A model generated the notes under the pieces. The model worked only from the letters and a program-made list of their open reading frames with translations. It searched no databases and was not told the DNA's origin. A DNA stretch of 54,664 nt. Source: SYFY01 sp031385325. GTDB lineage: Bacteria; Pseudomonadota; Gammaproteobacteria; Pseudomonadales; Azotimanducaceae. This document shows positions 17,052-24,470 of this stretch, one piece after another. The stretch covers positions 1 to 54,664 of the forward strand of contig JANNBJ010000116.1 of NCBI GenBank assembly GCA_031385325.1, given 5' to 3'. The translations under genes were made by a program, and so were the position numbers. Each line of letters begins with the position of its first letter. Position 1 is the first letter of the stretch.

Positions 17052-17085
17052 GTAGGATTCAACGAGAATTTTCAGGAGGACCATC

Positions 17086-17544
17086 ATGGGAGTTGAAATC
17101 AGTCTGTTACATGTTCGGCGCAGTGGTTATCTCCGGGCGTCGGTCGCCCGCGTCTGGCAGGAATTCACGTCGTTCGACAGCATCTGTGGCTGGTTGAATC
17201 TGGGGCACGCCATTCATCGATTCGAACCGTGCCTTGGCGGTGAGGTACGCATGAGTGTCGATATGGGTGGTGTTGTTCACTTTTTTGGCGGGACAATCGT
17301 CGCCTTTGAGCCAGAACGGGAAATTTCGTTTACCAGCCAGTGGCAAGGTGAATTCGCCTGGGCTGTCCCGACGATCTGGACCATACGACTGACACAACTC
17401 TACGACGGCACCCAGGTGGAAATATATCACCACGGATTCGAACGGTTAGGCGATCAGGCGGCCGACGCGCTGGAAGACTACGAAAGTGGCTGGGACACCA
17501 AACATGTGCGCGCATTGAGGCAACGTGTTGAGTCAGCCAGTTGA
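17086..17544 (+). CDS. SRPBCC (START/AHSA1-like) domain protein
   Basis: A 152-residue helix-grip protein that should bind a hydrophobic ligand in a cavity. It shows the family pattern: strand SGYLRASVARVWQEFTSFDSICGWL, then GGEVRMSVDMGGVVHFFGGTIVAFEPEREISFTS, and a C-terminal helix (LGDQAADALEDYESGW). The start has a strong AGGAGG site. Its stop overlaps the TTG start of an ArsR regulator, an arrangement widely seen for SRPBCC-ArsR pairs, in which the SRPBCC protein may sense or handle the inducer. It is divergent from the HpaB/HsaA-like operon. Confidence 0.88.
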   Translation: MGVEISLLHVRRSGYLRASVARVWQEFTSFDSICGWLNLGHAIHRFEPCLGGEVRMSVDMGGVVHFFGGTIVAFEPEREISFTSQWQGEFAWAVPTIWTIRLTQLYDGTQVEIYHHGFERLGDQAADALEDYESGWDTKHVRALRQRVESAS

Positions 17545-17858
17545 GTAATCGAGACGTTTATGTCGCGATCGCGGACCCGACACGTCGATTTCTGCTGGAA
17601 ACTCTAAGGTTTCATGGTCCGATGAACGCAGGTGAACTTGCGTCCTCGGTCGTTTCGGTTTCACGACCCGGTGTATCAAGGCATCTGCGTGTATTGCGGG
17701 AGTGTGGTCTGCTCGAAGTGACAAGGGAGGGTAAACAACAGAAGTATCAGCTGAATCCCGTTCCACTTGCCGAGATACGGGATGGATGGCTGGCACAGTT
17801 TGCAGTTCAGCAGGCCCGCAGCATCAGCCGGCTGCGGCGGCGTGTTGAACAATCCTGA
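17541..17858 (+). CDS. ArsR-family transcriptional regulator
   Basis: A winged-helix repressor of 105 residues. It begins with the standard IADPTRRFLLETL helix, followed by the recognition helix VSVSRPGVSRHLRVLRECGLLEVTREGKQQKYQLN and a C-terminal dimerisation helix. No metal-binding cysteine pair is present, so it is not an arsenic/heavy-metal sensor of the classic type. The start codon is TTG, overlapping the TGA stop of the SRPBCC gene by three bases, so translation is probably coupled. It is the likely ligand of the palindromes at 17032 and perhaps 16969. Confidence 0.9.
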   Translation: MSNRDVYVAIADPTRRFLLETLRFHGPMNAGELASSVVSVSRPGVSRHLRVLRECGLLEVTREGKQQKYQLNPVPLAEIRDGWLAQFAVQQARSISRLRRRVEQS

Positions 17859-17864
17859 TGAGTC

Positions 17865-17904
17865 GCGACCACGTGCGACCACGTGCGACCAGGTGCGACC
17901 AGGT
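17865..17904. repeat. Four 10-bp tandem repeats
   Basis: Four consecutive units of GCGACCACGT or GCGACCAGGT, in helical-turn register, just after the ArsR stop codon and 30 bases before the end of the convergent SDR gene. No T-tract makes it a terminator. It may be replication slippage or a protein-binding array. Confidence 0.55.
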
Positions 17905-17934
17905 GAGAGCGGTTGCGTTCGGGTGCGAGCAGCT

Positions 17935-18618
17935 CTACCGCTGCACCCACCCGCCAGAAAATGGAATGGCCTGGCCCACAAAGAAGTCAGCCTCGTTGCT
18001 GGCAAGAAATGCGGCGAATCGGGCATCTTCTTCCGGTCGGGCGAGTCGGCCCAGAGGGACTTGTCGGGCAAGCGAGGCCTGAAAAGCAGGTTTGGCCCGT
18101 AGTTCCGGAGGATAGTACGCAGGATTTTCCACATAGTTCTGCGCAATGAGGTTCACCTGGACATTATCAGGTGCAACTTCGACTCCGACGCTTTGCACAT
18201 AACCCACCTGAGCTGCGCGCGCGGCACTGTAGGCGGCGAGTGTTTTCATGCCTTTCAGGGCAACCGCCGAACCATAGACGACGATCTTGCCTGACTTGCG
18301 CGCCTGCATCTGTGGCAGCAAGGCGCGGCAGAGTCGATGCAGCGGATGCACCATGGTATTGAAGGCAACATGCCATGAATCATCATCGAGTTGGCCAACG
18401 CGGGTACCACTGAAGTTGGGACCGGCGAGGTTGGCCATCAGGATATCAATCGCGCCGGTTTCCGCGATGAGCGCTTCGCAGGCGCCTGGCTGTGTCAGGT
18501 CCCGTGTATCGAGTGTCACCCGTGCGCCTTCCTGTTCGAAGATTTGCGCAGTGACCGGTCCCATGAATTCGTTGCCTTGGGTGATGAGGGCGTGTTTGCC
18601 ATTCAGTCTTCCAGCCAA
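17935..18618 (-). CDS. Divergent SDR-fold protein with catalytic Lys replaced
   Basis: A 228-residue Rossmann-fold protein of the SDR superfamily. The start is taken at TTG 18618, six bases after an AGGGAG site, because the product then begins with the usual GRLNGKHALIT strand. The longer frame to 18834 would place unrelated basic sequence and a perfect hairpin inside the gene. The nucleotide loop is TQGNEFMG instead of TGxxxGxG, the NNAG-type strand is NLAG, and the active-site motif is YSAAR, so the usual Lys is Arg. GQAIPFSGGWV closes the fold. It may be an inactive or re-purposed SDR. It is convergent with the ArsR gene. Confidence 0.82.
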   Translation of the reverse strand: MAGRLNGKHALITQGNEFMGPVTAQIFEQEGARVTLDTRDLTQPGACEALIAETGAIDILMANLAGPNFSGTRVGQLDDDSWHVAFNTMVHPLHRLCRALLPQMQARKSGKIVVYGSAVALKGMKTLAAYSAARAAQVGYVQSVGVEVAPDNVQVNLIAQNYVENPAYYPPELRAKPAFQASLARQVPLGRLARPEEDARFAAFLASNEADFFVGQAIPFSGGWVQR

Positions 18619-18767
18619 ATTCTTCTCCCTTTGTGAACGCGGTTGGTTGCAGGTTAACCGACGTCGCCTCCGGAACTCCATGTTGCACCATCTGCTTCTC
18701 AACGAACTTCTCTCGAACGACTCATTGTCGACGGCGAATGTCTGCAGGTAGACTTCAGGTCTCGCAT

Positions 18768-18792
18768 CAGGAGTCTGCCGCGCAGACTCCTG
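18768..18792. repeat. Perfect 11-bp-arm hairpin related to the element at 5086
   Basis: CAGGAGTCTGC-CGC-GCAGACTCCTG. Positions 18769-18778 equal 5089-5098, and 18776-18791 match 5238-5253 at 15 of 16, as if the two ends of the 171-bp element were joined without its middle. It lies in the 399-base gene-free stretch 18619-19017, where I see nothing else firm except a CCGACTATCGGCAA segment similar to part of the 129-bp repeats. Confidence 0.6.
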
Positions 18793-19017
18793 GATCCCAC
18801 CGACTATCGGCAATCTGACCGAAGGAGGCCGCATGACGATTCATCAACACCCCCCGAAGTTCGTGGTGGAGTCGGTCGGCTGATCCATGGTCTGAGATTG
18901 CCGCTTTGCGACTGAGTGTCTCGCGCACGGTCTGACGGCCTGTTTTCCCTCACGAACTCGTTCGACTGAATTCCATTTCTTTCGACTGTATCCGGCTGGT
19001 CCGGAGCGAGGTTTATT

Positions 19018-19818
19018 GTGAGTGATTCCGAGGGAAGCTATTTTCGGGCAGGCATCGTACGAGGTCAGCTCGCCGAGCTGGAACAGCAGACGATTGTCAC
19101 GCAGTTTGGCGGGTTCATCGATGCAGTGATATCGCGCATCAACGATGGCAAGGAAGCAACGGTGTATCTGTGCAGCACACCGGATGGAAAATTACTCGCC
19201 GCCAAGATGTATCGGGCGCGGCGTTTTCGAGCCTTTCGCAACGATCGACAGTATGCGGCCCCGCTGCGCCACCGTGGTCGTGACAAGCGTATGGACAAGG
19301 CGATGCAGAAGGCCACGGACAAGGGGCGAGAGTTCAGCCAGTTTCAGTGGGTTGAGCGTGAGTGGCTGACTCTTCAGGTGCTGCACGACGCGGGTACGTC
19401 TGTTCCGAAGCCCATCGCTCGCTGCGAGGCCGGTCTGCTGATGGAGTTCATTGGTGATCAGGAGGGCGCGGCTCCGCGTTTGCATGACGCCCTTGCCCTG
19501 CGCCGTGGGCAGATCAGCCGAGAGCTGATTGAGCAGTGGTGGCAAGCACTCCGCACCGACATTGTCCTCATGCTGCAACAGGACATGATTCATGGTGACC
19601 TCTCTGCCTATAACGTGCTGATCCAGGCTGAACGGCCACGCGTGATCGATGTACCGCAGGCGATTGATGCGCGTTCGGACGAGAGCTTCGATTTGTTGCA
19701 GCGTGATCTGCACAATCTCACACGTCCGCTCCAGCAGGCCGGTCTTGAAGGTGTACACGATGACGCCGCAAGACTGGCGCTGCATTTGTGGCAGCAGTAC
19801 CGCCGGGGTCAGCTATGA
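19018..19818 (+). CDS. RIO1-family serine protein kinase
   Basis: An atypical protein kinase of 266 residues. Conserved parts are a flexible-loop ATP site SRINDGKEATVYLC, the nucleotide-binding lysine in LLAAKMYR, the catalytic HGDLSAYNVL loop and the metal-binding IDVPQAID motif. The basic FRNDRQYAA segment is a RIO1 feature. It starts with GTG after a GGAGCGAGG site. In archaea and eukaryotes RIO kinases act in small-subunit ribosome maturation; the bacterial role is unclear. It stands alone ahead of a luciferase-like gene on the same strand, 63 bases away. Confidence 0.92.
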   Translation: MSDSEGSYFRAGIVRGQLAELEQQTIVTQFGGFIDAVISRINDGKEATVYLCSTPDGKLLAAKMYRARRFRAFRNDRQYAAPLRHRGRDKRMDKAMQKATDKGREFSQFQWVEREWLTLQVLHDAGTSVPKPIARCEAGLLMEFIGDQEGAAPRLHDALALRRGQISRELIEQWWQALRTDIVLMLQQDMIHGDLSAYNVLIQAERPRVIDVPQAIDARSDESFDLLQRDLHNLTRPLQQAGLEGVHDDAARLALHLWQQYRRGQL

Positions 19819-19881
19819 GACGAGACTGGCCTGTGTGACACTTGTCTGCAGAAAAACATGGTGACAATGGAGGAGTGAGCA

Positions 19882-20949
19882 ATGGATGTCGGACTGCAAC
19901 TGATCTTCAGTTCCTATGGCTGGCCAGGGCTGAAAGACTCGGAAGTCTATGCCCACGAACTGGCGCTTGCCGAGCGGGCTGAAGATCTCGGTTTCGATGC
20001 GGTCTGGCCGACCGAGCACCACTTTTTCGACTACTCCTTCTGTCCTGACAATCTGCAACTGTTGTCCTACCTGGCTGGTCGCACGAAGCGGATTGGTCTA
20101 GGCACTGCGGCTGTGATCCTACCGTGGAATGAGCCGCTGCGAGTCGTCGAAAAGGTGGCCATGCTCGACACGTTGTCAGGGGGGCGAGTGCGTCTGGGTA
20201 TGGGGCGCGGGCTTTCACAGCGTGAATTTGCACCGTTTCGTGGTATCGAGATGGCCGAATCACGAGCACGATTCGACGAAGCCGCACAAATGATCATCGA
20301 TGCCCTGGAGCGCGGTTCCATCGCCAGTGACGGGCCACTCTATCCGCAGGCCCACGCAGAAATTCGGCCGCGACCGGAACGCTCGTTCAAGGAGCGTATC
20401 TACGCGGTGGCCAATTCCATGGATTCGGTGGAAACCTGCGCTCGCATCGGTGCCCGCATGATCATGTTTGCCGAAGCACACTGGGAGCGCCGCCTACCCA
20501 ACATCGAACACTATCGCGCGCGTTTCCGTGAACATCATGGTCGAGAAGCTCCCCCCGTGCTGACGGCTGACTTTACTTTCTGTCATCCCGATCCTGACCA
20601 GGCACGAGAAGTTGGTGAACAGTGCATGGCCGTGTACCTGCAGAGCCTGCTTGAACATTACGATCTGATGGGCACTCAACTCGACGGCATGCCCGGTTAC
20701 CAGATGTACGCCAAACAAGCCAACAAACTGCGAGAAATCGGCTTTGACAAATACGTCAACGGCTTCCTGGCAGCGAATGCGTATGGGACTCCGGAGCAGA
20801 TGATCAAACGCTACCAGGAGCGACGGGACATCATCGGTCCGTTCGAGGAGATTGCCTGCTTTCGTTTTGGCGGCATGCCTCAGGCGGCGGCGCGGGCAAG
20901 CATGGAGCTATATGCCAGCGCGGTGATGCCGGAACTGAAGCGGTGGTAG
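19882..20949 (+). CDS. LLM-class flavin-dependent oxidoreductase
   Basis: A 355-residue bacterial-luciferase-like TIM-barrel protein that would use reduced FMN (or F420) to oxidise an organic substrate. The typical segments are present: DAVWPTEHHFFDY near residue 40, IGLGTAAVILPWNEPLRVVEKVAMLDTLSGGRVRLGMGRG near 75-115, and a C-terminal PEQMIKRYQERRDIIGPFEEIACF stretch. A strong GGAGGAG site precedes the start. Downstream on the same strand is a broken sulfotransferase gene, so the two may once have formed an operon. Confidence 0.9.
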   Translation: MDVGLQLIFSSYGWPGLKDSEVYAHELALAERAEDLGFDAVWPTEHHFFDYSFCPDNLQLLSYLAGRTKRIGLGTAAVILPWNEPLRVVEKVAMLDTLSGGRVRLGMGRGLSQREFAPFRGIEMAESRARFDEAAQMIIDALERGSIASDGPLYPQAHAEIRPRPERSFKERIYAVANSMDSVETCARIGARMIMFAEAHWERRLPNIEHYRARFREHHGREAPPVLTADFTFCHPDPDQAREVGEQCMAVYLQSLLEHYDLMGTQLDGMPGYQMYAKQANKLREIGFDKYVNGFLAANAYGTPEQMIKRYQERRDIIGPFEEIACFRFGGMPQAAARASMELYASAVMPELKRW

Positions 20950-21009
20950 AGCCGCGGTGACGATGAGCAATAACATACAAAAAATTGTTGAGTCTGGAGT
21001 GGAGTGATC

Positions 21010-21553
21010 ATGAAGTTGCCGGATCAGCGCCGCGTCTATCAGAACCATCATCTCGATTCGACGCGCTGGTGAAGCGTTTCCCGTATTTGACGGCGACATC
21101 CCTGCGCGTTGGCGAGACTGGATGACCGGCGGCTGGTTTGAGTGGGAAACCGATGGATATCCCTACTGGTCGCACCTGCATCATTGCGCCAGCTGGTGGG
21201 CATTCCGCGAACTGCCCAATATCCACTTTGTCCACTACGCAGATCTGCTGGCTGATCTGGAAGGACAGATGCGTCGTCTGGCGCGGGTACTCGACATTCC
21301 CGTTCCCGAGGAACGCTGGGTGCATCTGGTGAATGCGTGCACCTTTGCATCGATGAAAGAGGAGGCCGAGCGTAGCGCCGACGGTTTGAAACTGCTGTGG
21401 AAGGACGGTGCCTCGACCTTTTTCAACAAGGACACGAACGGTCGCTGGCGAGATACGCTGACCGCACAGGATCTGGCGCTGTACGATGCAGCGGCTGCAC
21501 GGACGCTGACTCCCGAGTGCAGACGCTGGCTGGAGGAGGGCGGGCCGGTATGA
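21010..21553 (+). pseudogene. Sulfotransferase, internal deletion with frame change
   Basis: The ATG at 21010, with a GGAGTGATC-type site, begins MKLPDQRRVYQNHHLDSTRW and hits TGA at once. In another frame, open from 21014 and strong from about 21070, the C-terminal half follows: FPVFDGDIPARWRDWMTGG, WFEWETDGYPYWSHLHH, and NIHFVHYADLLADLEGQMRR, ending ECRRWLEEGGPV. These are the two ends of a Sulfotransfer_1 protein. The missing middle would hold the PAPS-binding loop (consensus TYPKSGTTW) and the catalytic region, so no active enzyme can be made. An internal ATG at 21122 could still give a 143-residue fragment. Confidence 0.8.
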
Positions 21554-21579
21554 ATGGGTCCGGTGTCTGTGTGGGTGTG

Positions 21580-22197
21580 TCAGTTCAGTCGGGCCACACC
21601 ATGCACCATGAACGCTGCAATTTTTGGTCCGGGCACGTAGCCCGTCTGTTTTTCGACCAACTCGAAACCGGCATCGATCAGTAGTTCATCGGCCCGTCGG
21701 GTCAGATGACAGCCGCCCGCGACTATTTTCCACAGGGGTTCGACACGAGCCTGCCATTTGACGATGTTCGGATCATCCGCGCGTCCGTGTTCGACAAAAA
21801 ACAGTTCACCTCCACGTTTGAGCACACGCCGCATTTCGGCGACTGCCCGGTACGGATTGGGAATGGTGCACAACGTCCAGGTACAGACGATAGTGTCGAA
21901 TTCGTGATCGTCTGCAGGAATGGACTCACCGGACACACCGAGTACGTTGACCGGTTTGTTGATCCTGGCCGCGCGTTCGCGCGCCATGACGTTGAGTTCT
22001 GCTGATGGGTCGACACCGGTGATGGAGGTCACTGCATCGGAGTAATGGGGCAGGTTGAGACCGCTGCCAATCCCGATCTCGAGTACCCGTCCGTGTGCAC
22101 GAGGCACGTAACGACTGCGTAATTCCGTCATCGGAGGCTGACCGCAGGCCTTGTCGATGATCTTCGGCAGAATGTTCCGTTCGTACCAGTTGCTCAT
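21580..22197 (-). CDS. Class I SAM-dependent methyltransferase
   Basis: A 205-residue methyltransferase of the UbiE/METTL7-like group. Motif I is VLEIGIGSGLNLPHY near residue 40, motif II region ITGVDPSAEL, then FDTIVCTWTLCTIPNP (motif IV) and VLKRGGELFFVEHG (post-motif strand). The N-terminal MSNWYERNILPKIIDKACG is characteristic of the METTL7-like subgroup, whose known members methylate thiols or small molecules. The substrate here is unknown. It lies downstream of the acyl-CoA ligase on the same strand, after a hairpin-rich 190-base gap. Confidence 0.9.
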   Translation of the reverse strand: MSNWYERNILPKIIDKACGQPPMTELRSRYVPRAHGRVLEIGIGSGLNLPHYSDAVTSITGVDPSAELNVMARERAARINKPVNVLGVSGESIPADDHEFDTIVCTWTLCTIPNPYRAVAEMRRVLKRGGELFFVEHGRADDPNIVKWQARVEPLWKIVAGGCHLTRRADELLIDAGFELVEKQTGYVPGPKIAAFMVHGVARLN

Positions 22198-22257
22198 CGT
22201 CTATCGAACTCCGGCGCAGGTCGTTGTGGGGTTGGTCAGGGATGCACCACCATTTTT

Positions 22258-22380
22258 CATGCGTGAAACGCATGGCCTCTTTGCAAAAGAGAGGGCGAGG
22301 AGCCGTTGAGGCTCCGACCTCCGCACTTCGCTGCATCGAAGTGCTTGGACCTGATCATTTCGCAGGAGCGAATTAATCAG
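22258..22380. repeat. Cluster of five consecutive stem-loops
   Basis: Between the ligase stop (22388) and the methyltransferase start, five hairpins follow each other: 22258-22274 (CATGCGT arms, perfect), 22277-22291 (CTCTTT/AAAGAG), 22299-22315 (GGAGCC/GGCTCC), 22323-22344 (GCACTTCG/CGAAGTGC, perfect), and 22351-22380 (CTGAT outer, TTCGC/GCGAA inner). None is followed by a clear T-tract on either strand. It could be a structured RNA leader or processing region, or a cluster of decayed repeats. Confidence 0.5.
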
Positions 22381-22387
22381 AATTATC

Positions 22388-23947
22388 TCAGATCTTCCGT
22401 TCGCTGTTCTGCCAGTATCGATCGCGTAACAGACGTTTGTACAACTTGCCGGTTTCGTGCCGTGGCATTTCGCTCTCGAAATCGATGCTCTTTGGTGCCT
22501 TGTACCCTGCCAGTCGACTGCGTACCCACGCGATGAGTTCCTCGGCCAGTTCGCTGCTCGGTGAGACACCAGGGATCAAGGTGACGGCGCCCTTGACCTC
22601 TTCGCCGAATTCTTCATTCGGTATGCCGAAGATCGCCGCATCCTGAACGGCATCATGCATCTGCAGCACCCCTTCGATCTCTGCGGGATAGATGTTCACG
22701 CCGCCGGAGATGATCATGTCGATCTTGCGATCGCTCAGATACAGGTAACCTTCCGCGTCGAAATAACCAATATCACCAAAGGTAAAGACTCCTGGTTCAA
22801 GGTGAACCGACTTCGTTTTTTCCGGCGCGTTGTGATATTCGAAATCGCCGCCCATCTTGTTCTTCACATAGATCTGGCCGTGCTGACCGGTTGCAAGGAT
22901 GGCTCCGTCGTCACCACGGATGGTGATTTCGACCAGCGGCGAAGGCTTGCCCACGGTGCCGGGTCGCTGCATCCAGTCCTGTGCGGTTGCGGTACTGACG
23001 ATGGAGCCCTCGGTACTGCCGTAGTACTCCTGTACCACCGGACCCCACCATTCGATCATCTGTCGTTTGACTTCATGGGGACAAGGCGCGGCGCCATGCC
23101 ATACCACCTTGAGCGTGTCACCCTTGAATGTCTGACGAGCCTTCTCCGGTGCACGCAGCAGACGATGAAACTGGGTGGGTACCAGATGAACGTTGGTGAT
23201 CTGGTGTGTGTCGATGAGTTTGAGAGTCTCCTCCGCATCGTACTTGTGGCGCATCACCACCGTGCTGCCGGCGATTAGCGGCAGAAATGAGAACGCCCAC
23301 TGCGCCGAGTGGTACACCGGTCCGCACAACAGCGTCGTGCCATCGGTCGGAATCGACAGCATGGCGGAGAGACCTGCGCCCATCATCTCCATGCTGGCCA
23401 GCGGGCCGCCGGGTCTGGATGAAGAGGAACGAACACCTTTTGGTCTTCCAGTTGTCCCGGAGGTGTAGAACATGGGGCCACCAAGTCCCTGGTTTTCAGG
23501 TTCAGATGCATCGCCCGACGCACGCCATTGGGAGTAGTAAGTCAATTCACAAGGTGCGCCACGTACCTGCACGATTCTGGTCAGTTGATCCATGCCATGT
23601 TCGTCGCGAGCGCTGCGCGCGATGTCGACAAACCGATCTTCGACAAACAGGATCCTGGCGCCGGAATCCTTGATGACATAGGCGAGTTCATCAGCAGTGA
23701 AATGCCAGTTCACCGGCACACACAACAGGCCAGCATGGGTCGCCGCCATCAGTATTTCGAAGTACTCCCGGCAATTGCCGGCCATGATCGCAATGGTGTC
23801 GCCGGCCGTTATGCCATCGGCGCGCAACTGATGCAGCAGCCGATTGGTATTCTGATTGAGGACCTGCCAGTTGGTGGCACCACGTTCATCGACCACGGCA
23901 ATACGGTTGGGATCAATGGCCGCGTGTTTTGCGCAGAAGTACGTCAT
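22388..23947 (-). CDS. AMP-dependent acyl-CoA synthetase/ligase
   Basis: A 519-residue ANL-superfamily ligase that would activate a carboxylic acid to its CoA thioester through an acyl-adenylate. Motifs run in order: FYTSGTTGRPKGV (P-loop), YYGSTEG, GDIGYFDAEGYLYLSDR, KIDMIISGGVNIYPAEIE, and the C-terminal catalytic lysine in RHETGKLYKRLL. The start at 23947 matches relatives; the frame continues to 24292, but that extension is an off-frame reading of a TauD remnant. The ATG overlaps the remnant's TGA (ATGA), which explains the absence of its own ribosome-binding site. It belongs to the aco-thiolase-ligase gene run and is paralogous to the ligase at 30835. Confidence 0.92.
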   Translation of the reverse strand: MTYFCAKHAAIDPNRIAVVDERGATNWQVLNQNTNRLLHQLRADGITAGDTIAIMAGNCREYFEILMAATHAGLLCVPVNWHFTADELAYVIKDSGARILFVEDRFVDIARSARDEHGMDQLTRIVQVRGAPCELTYYSQWRASGDASEPENQGLGGPMFYTSGTTGRPKGVRSSSSRPGGPLASMEMMGAGLSAMLSIPTDGTTLLCGPVYHSAQWAFSFLPLIAGSTVVMRHKYDAEETLKLIDTHQITNVHLVPTQFHRLLRAPEKARQTFKGDTLKVVWHGAAPCPHEVKRQMIEWWGPVVQEYYGSTEGSIVSTATAQDWMQRPGTVGKPSPLVEITIRGDDGAILATGQHGQIYVKNKMGGDFEYHNAPEKTKSVHLEPGVFTFGDIGYFDAEGYLYLSDRKIDMIISGGVNIYPAEIEGVLQMHDAVQDAAIFGIPNEEFGEEVKGAVTLIPGVSPSSELAEELIAWVRSRLAGYKAPKSIDFESEMPRHETGKLYKRLLRDRYWQNSERKI

Positions 23948-24371
23948 ATCGAGTTGCGGGAGAGTCGCATCCTTCGTTGGGTTATTGGGCCTGGATTGTA
24001 ACAGGGGCGTGGTCCATTGATCGTCACGCGGTGTCCCTCTCGGGTTGCCGGCCAGTAGTCCCACAAGGCGAAATGCTGGGTTGACCGATTGTCCCAAAGC
24101 GCGATGACGTTTTTTCGACCAATGAAACCGGGTCTGAAATTCGGGTCGTGAAACTCGGATTGACAAAAAGGGCCTGCCGGTGAGTTTCTTCGTGCGTTCG
24201 TGCGACGGGGTGTGTAGCCGAGGGATACCCGCGCCCCGTGTCGTCGACACCCCGCTCAGCGTAACGTCCACGATAGATGTGCCCGGACCCATGCAGCGCG
24301 AACAATGTGGTGAGAAAGGTCAGCATGGTGGCGGACACGGTTTCGTATGCCGCGAACATGGTATTGTGCAA
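23944..24371 (-). pseudogene. TauD/TfdA-family dioxygenase, C-terminal remnant
   Basis: Three frames spell out the C-terminal half of an Fe(II)/2-oxoglutarate dioxygenase: MLTFLTTLFALHGSGHIYRGR through HPVARTHEETHRQALFVNPSFTTR (from 24371), then PEFQTRFHW, then NVIALWDNRSTQHFALWDY and ATREGHRVTING. The distal iron ligand His (STQH) and the 2-oxoglutarate Arg (HRVTI) are retained, but the N-terminal half with the HxD motif is gone. The first frame change coincides with loss of about 20 residues. The second is at a run of six A, one more than needed. The last frame ends by ATGA overlap with the ligase gene, so it was once its operon neighbour. Confidence 0.83.
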
Positions 24372-24417
24372 ACAGAGCTCGCAGCTGAGTGTATTCGTCA
24401 GGGGGAAGTTGTGGTGA

Positions 24418-24446
24418 GATCGGCGCCGTATATTTCGGCGCCGATC
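24418..24446. repeat. Perfect 11-bp inverted repeat
   Basis: GATCGGCGCCG-N7-CGGCGCCGATC, 25 bases beyond the thiolase stop and just upstream of the TauD remnant on the minus strand. The stem is strong but no T-run follows, so it is either a rho-assisted attenuating hairpin or a leftover of rearrangement. Confidence 0.55.
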
Positions 24447-24470
24447 ACCGGTGTGCGGGCTAGCGACAAC

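Noticed and set aside
18619..18834. N-terminal extension of the SDR at 17935
   Set aside because: It would translate a perfect hairpin and precede the usual SDR first strand; the TTG start has a proper ribosome-binding site.
23948..24292. N-terminal extension of the acyl-CoA ligase
   Set aside because: The extra 115 residues come from off-frame reading of the TauD remnant; the ligase family begins at the ATG at 23947.
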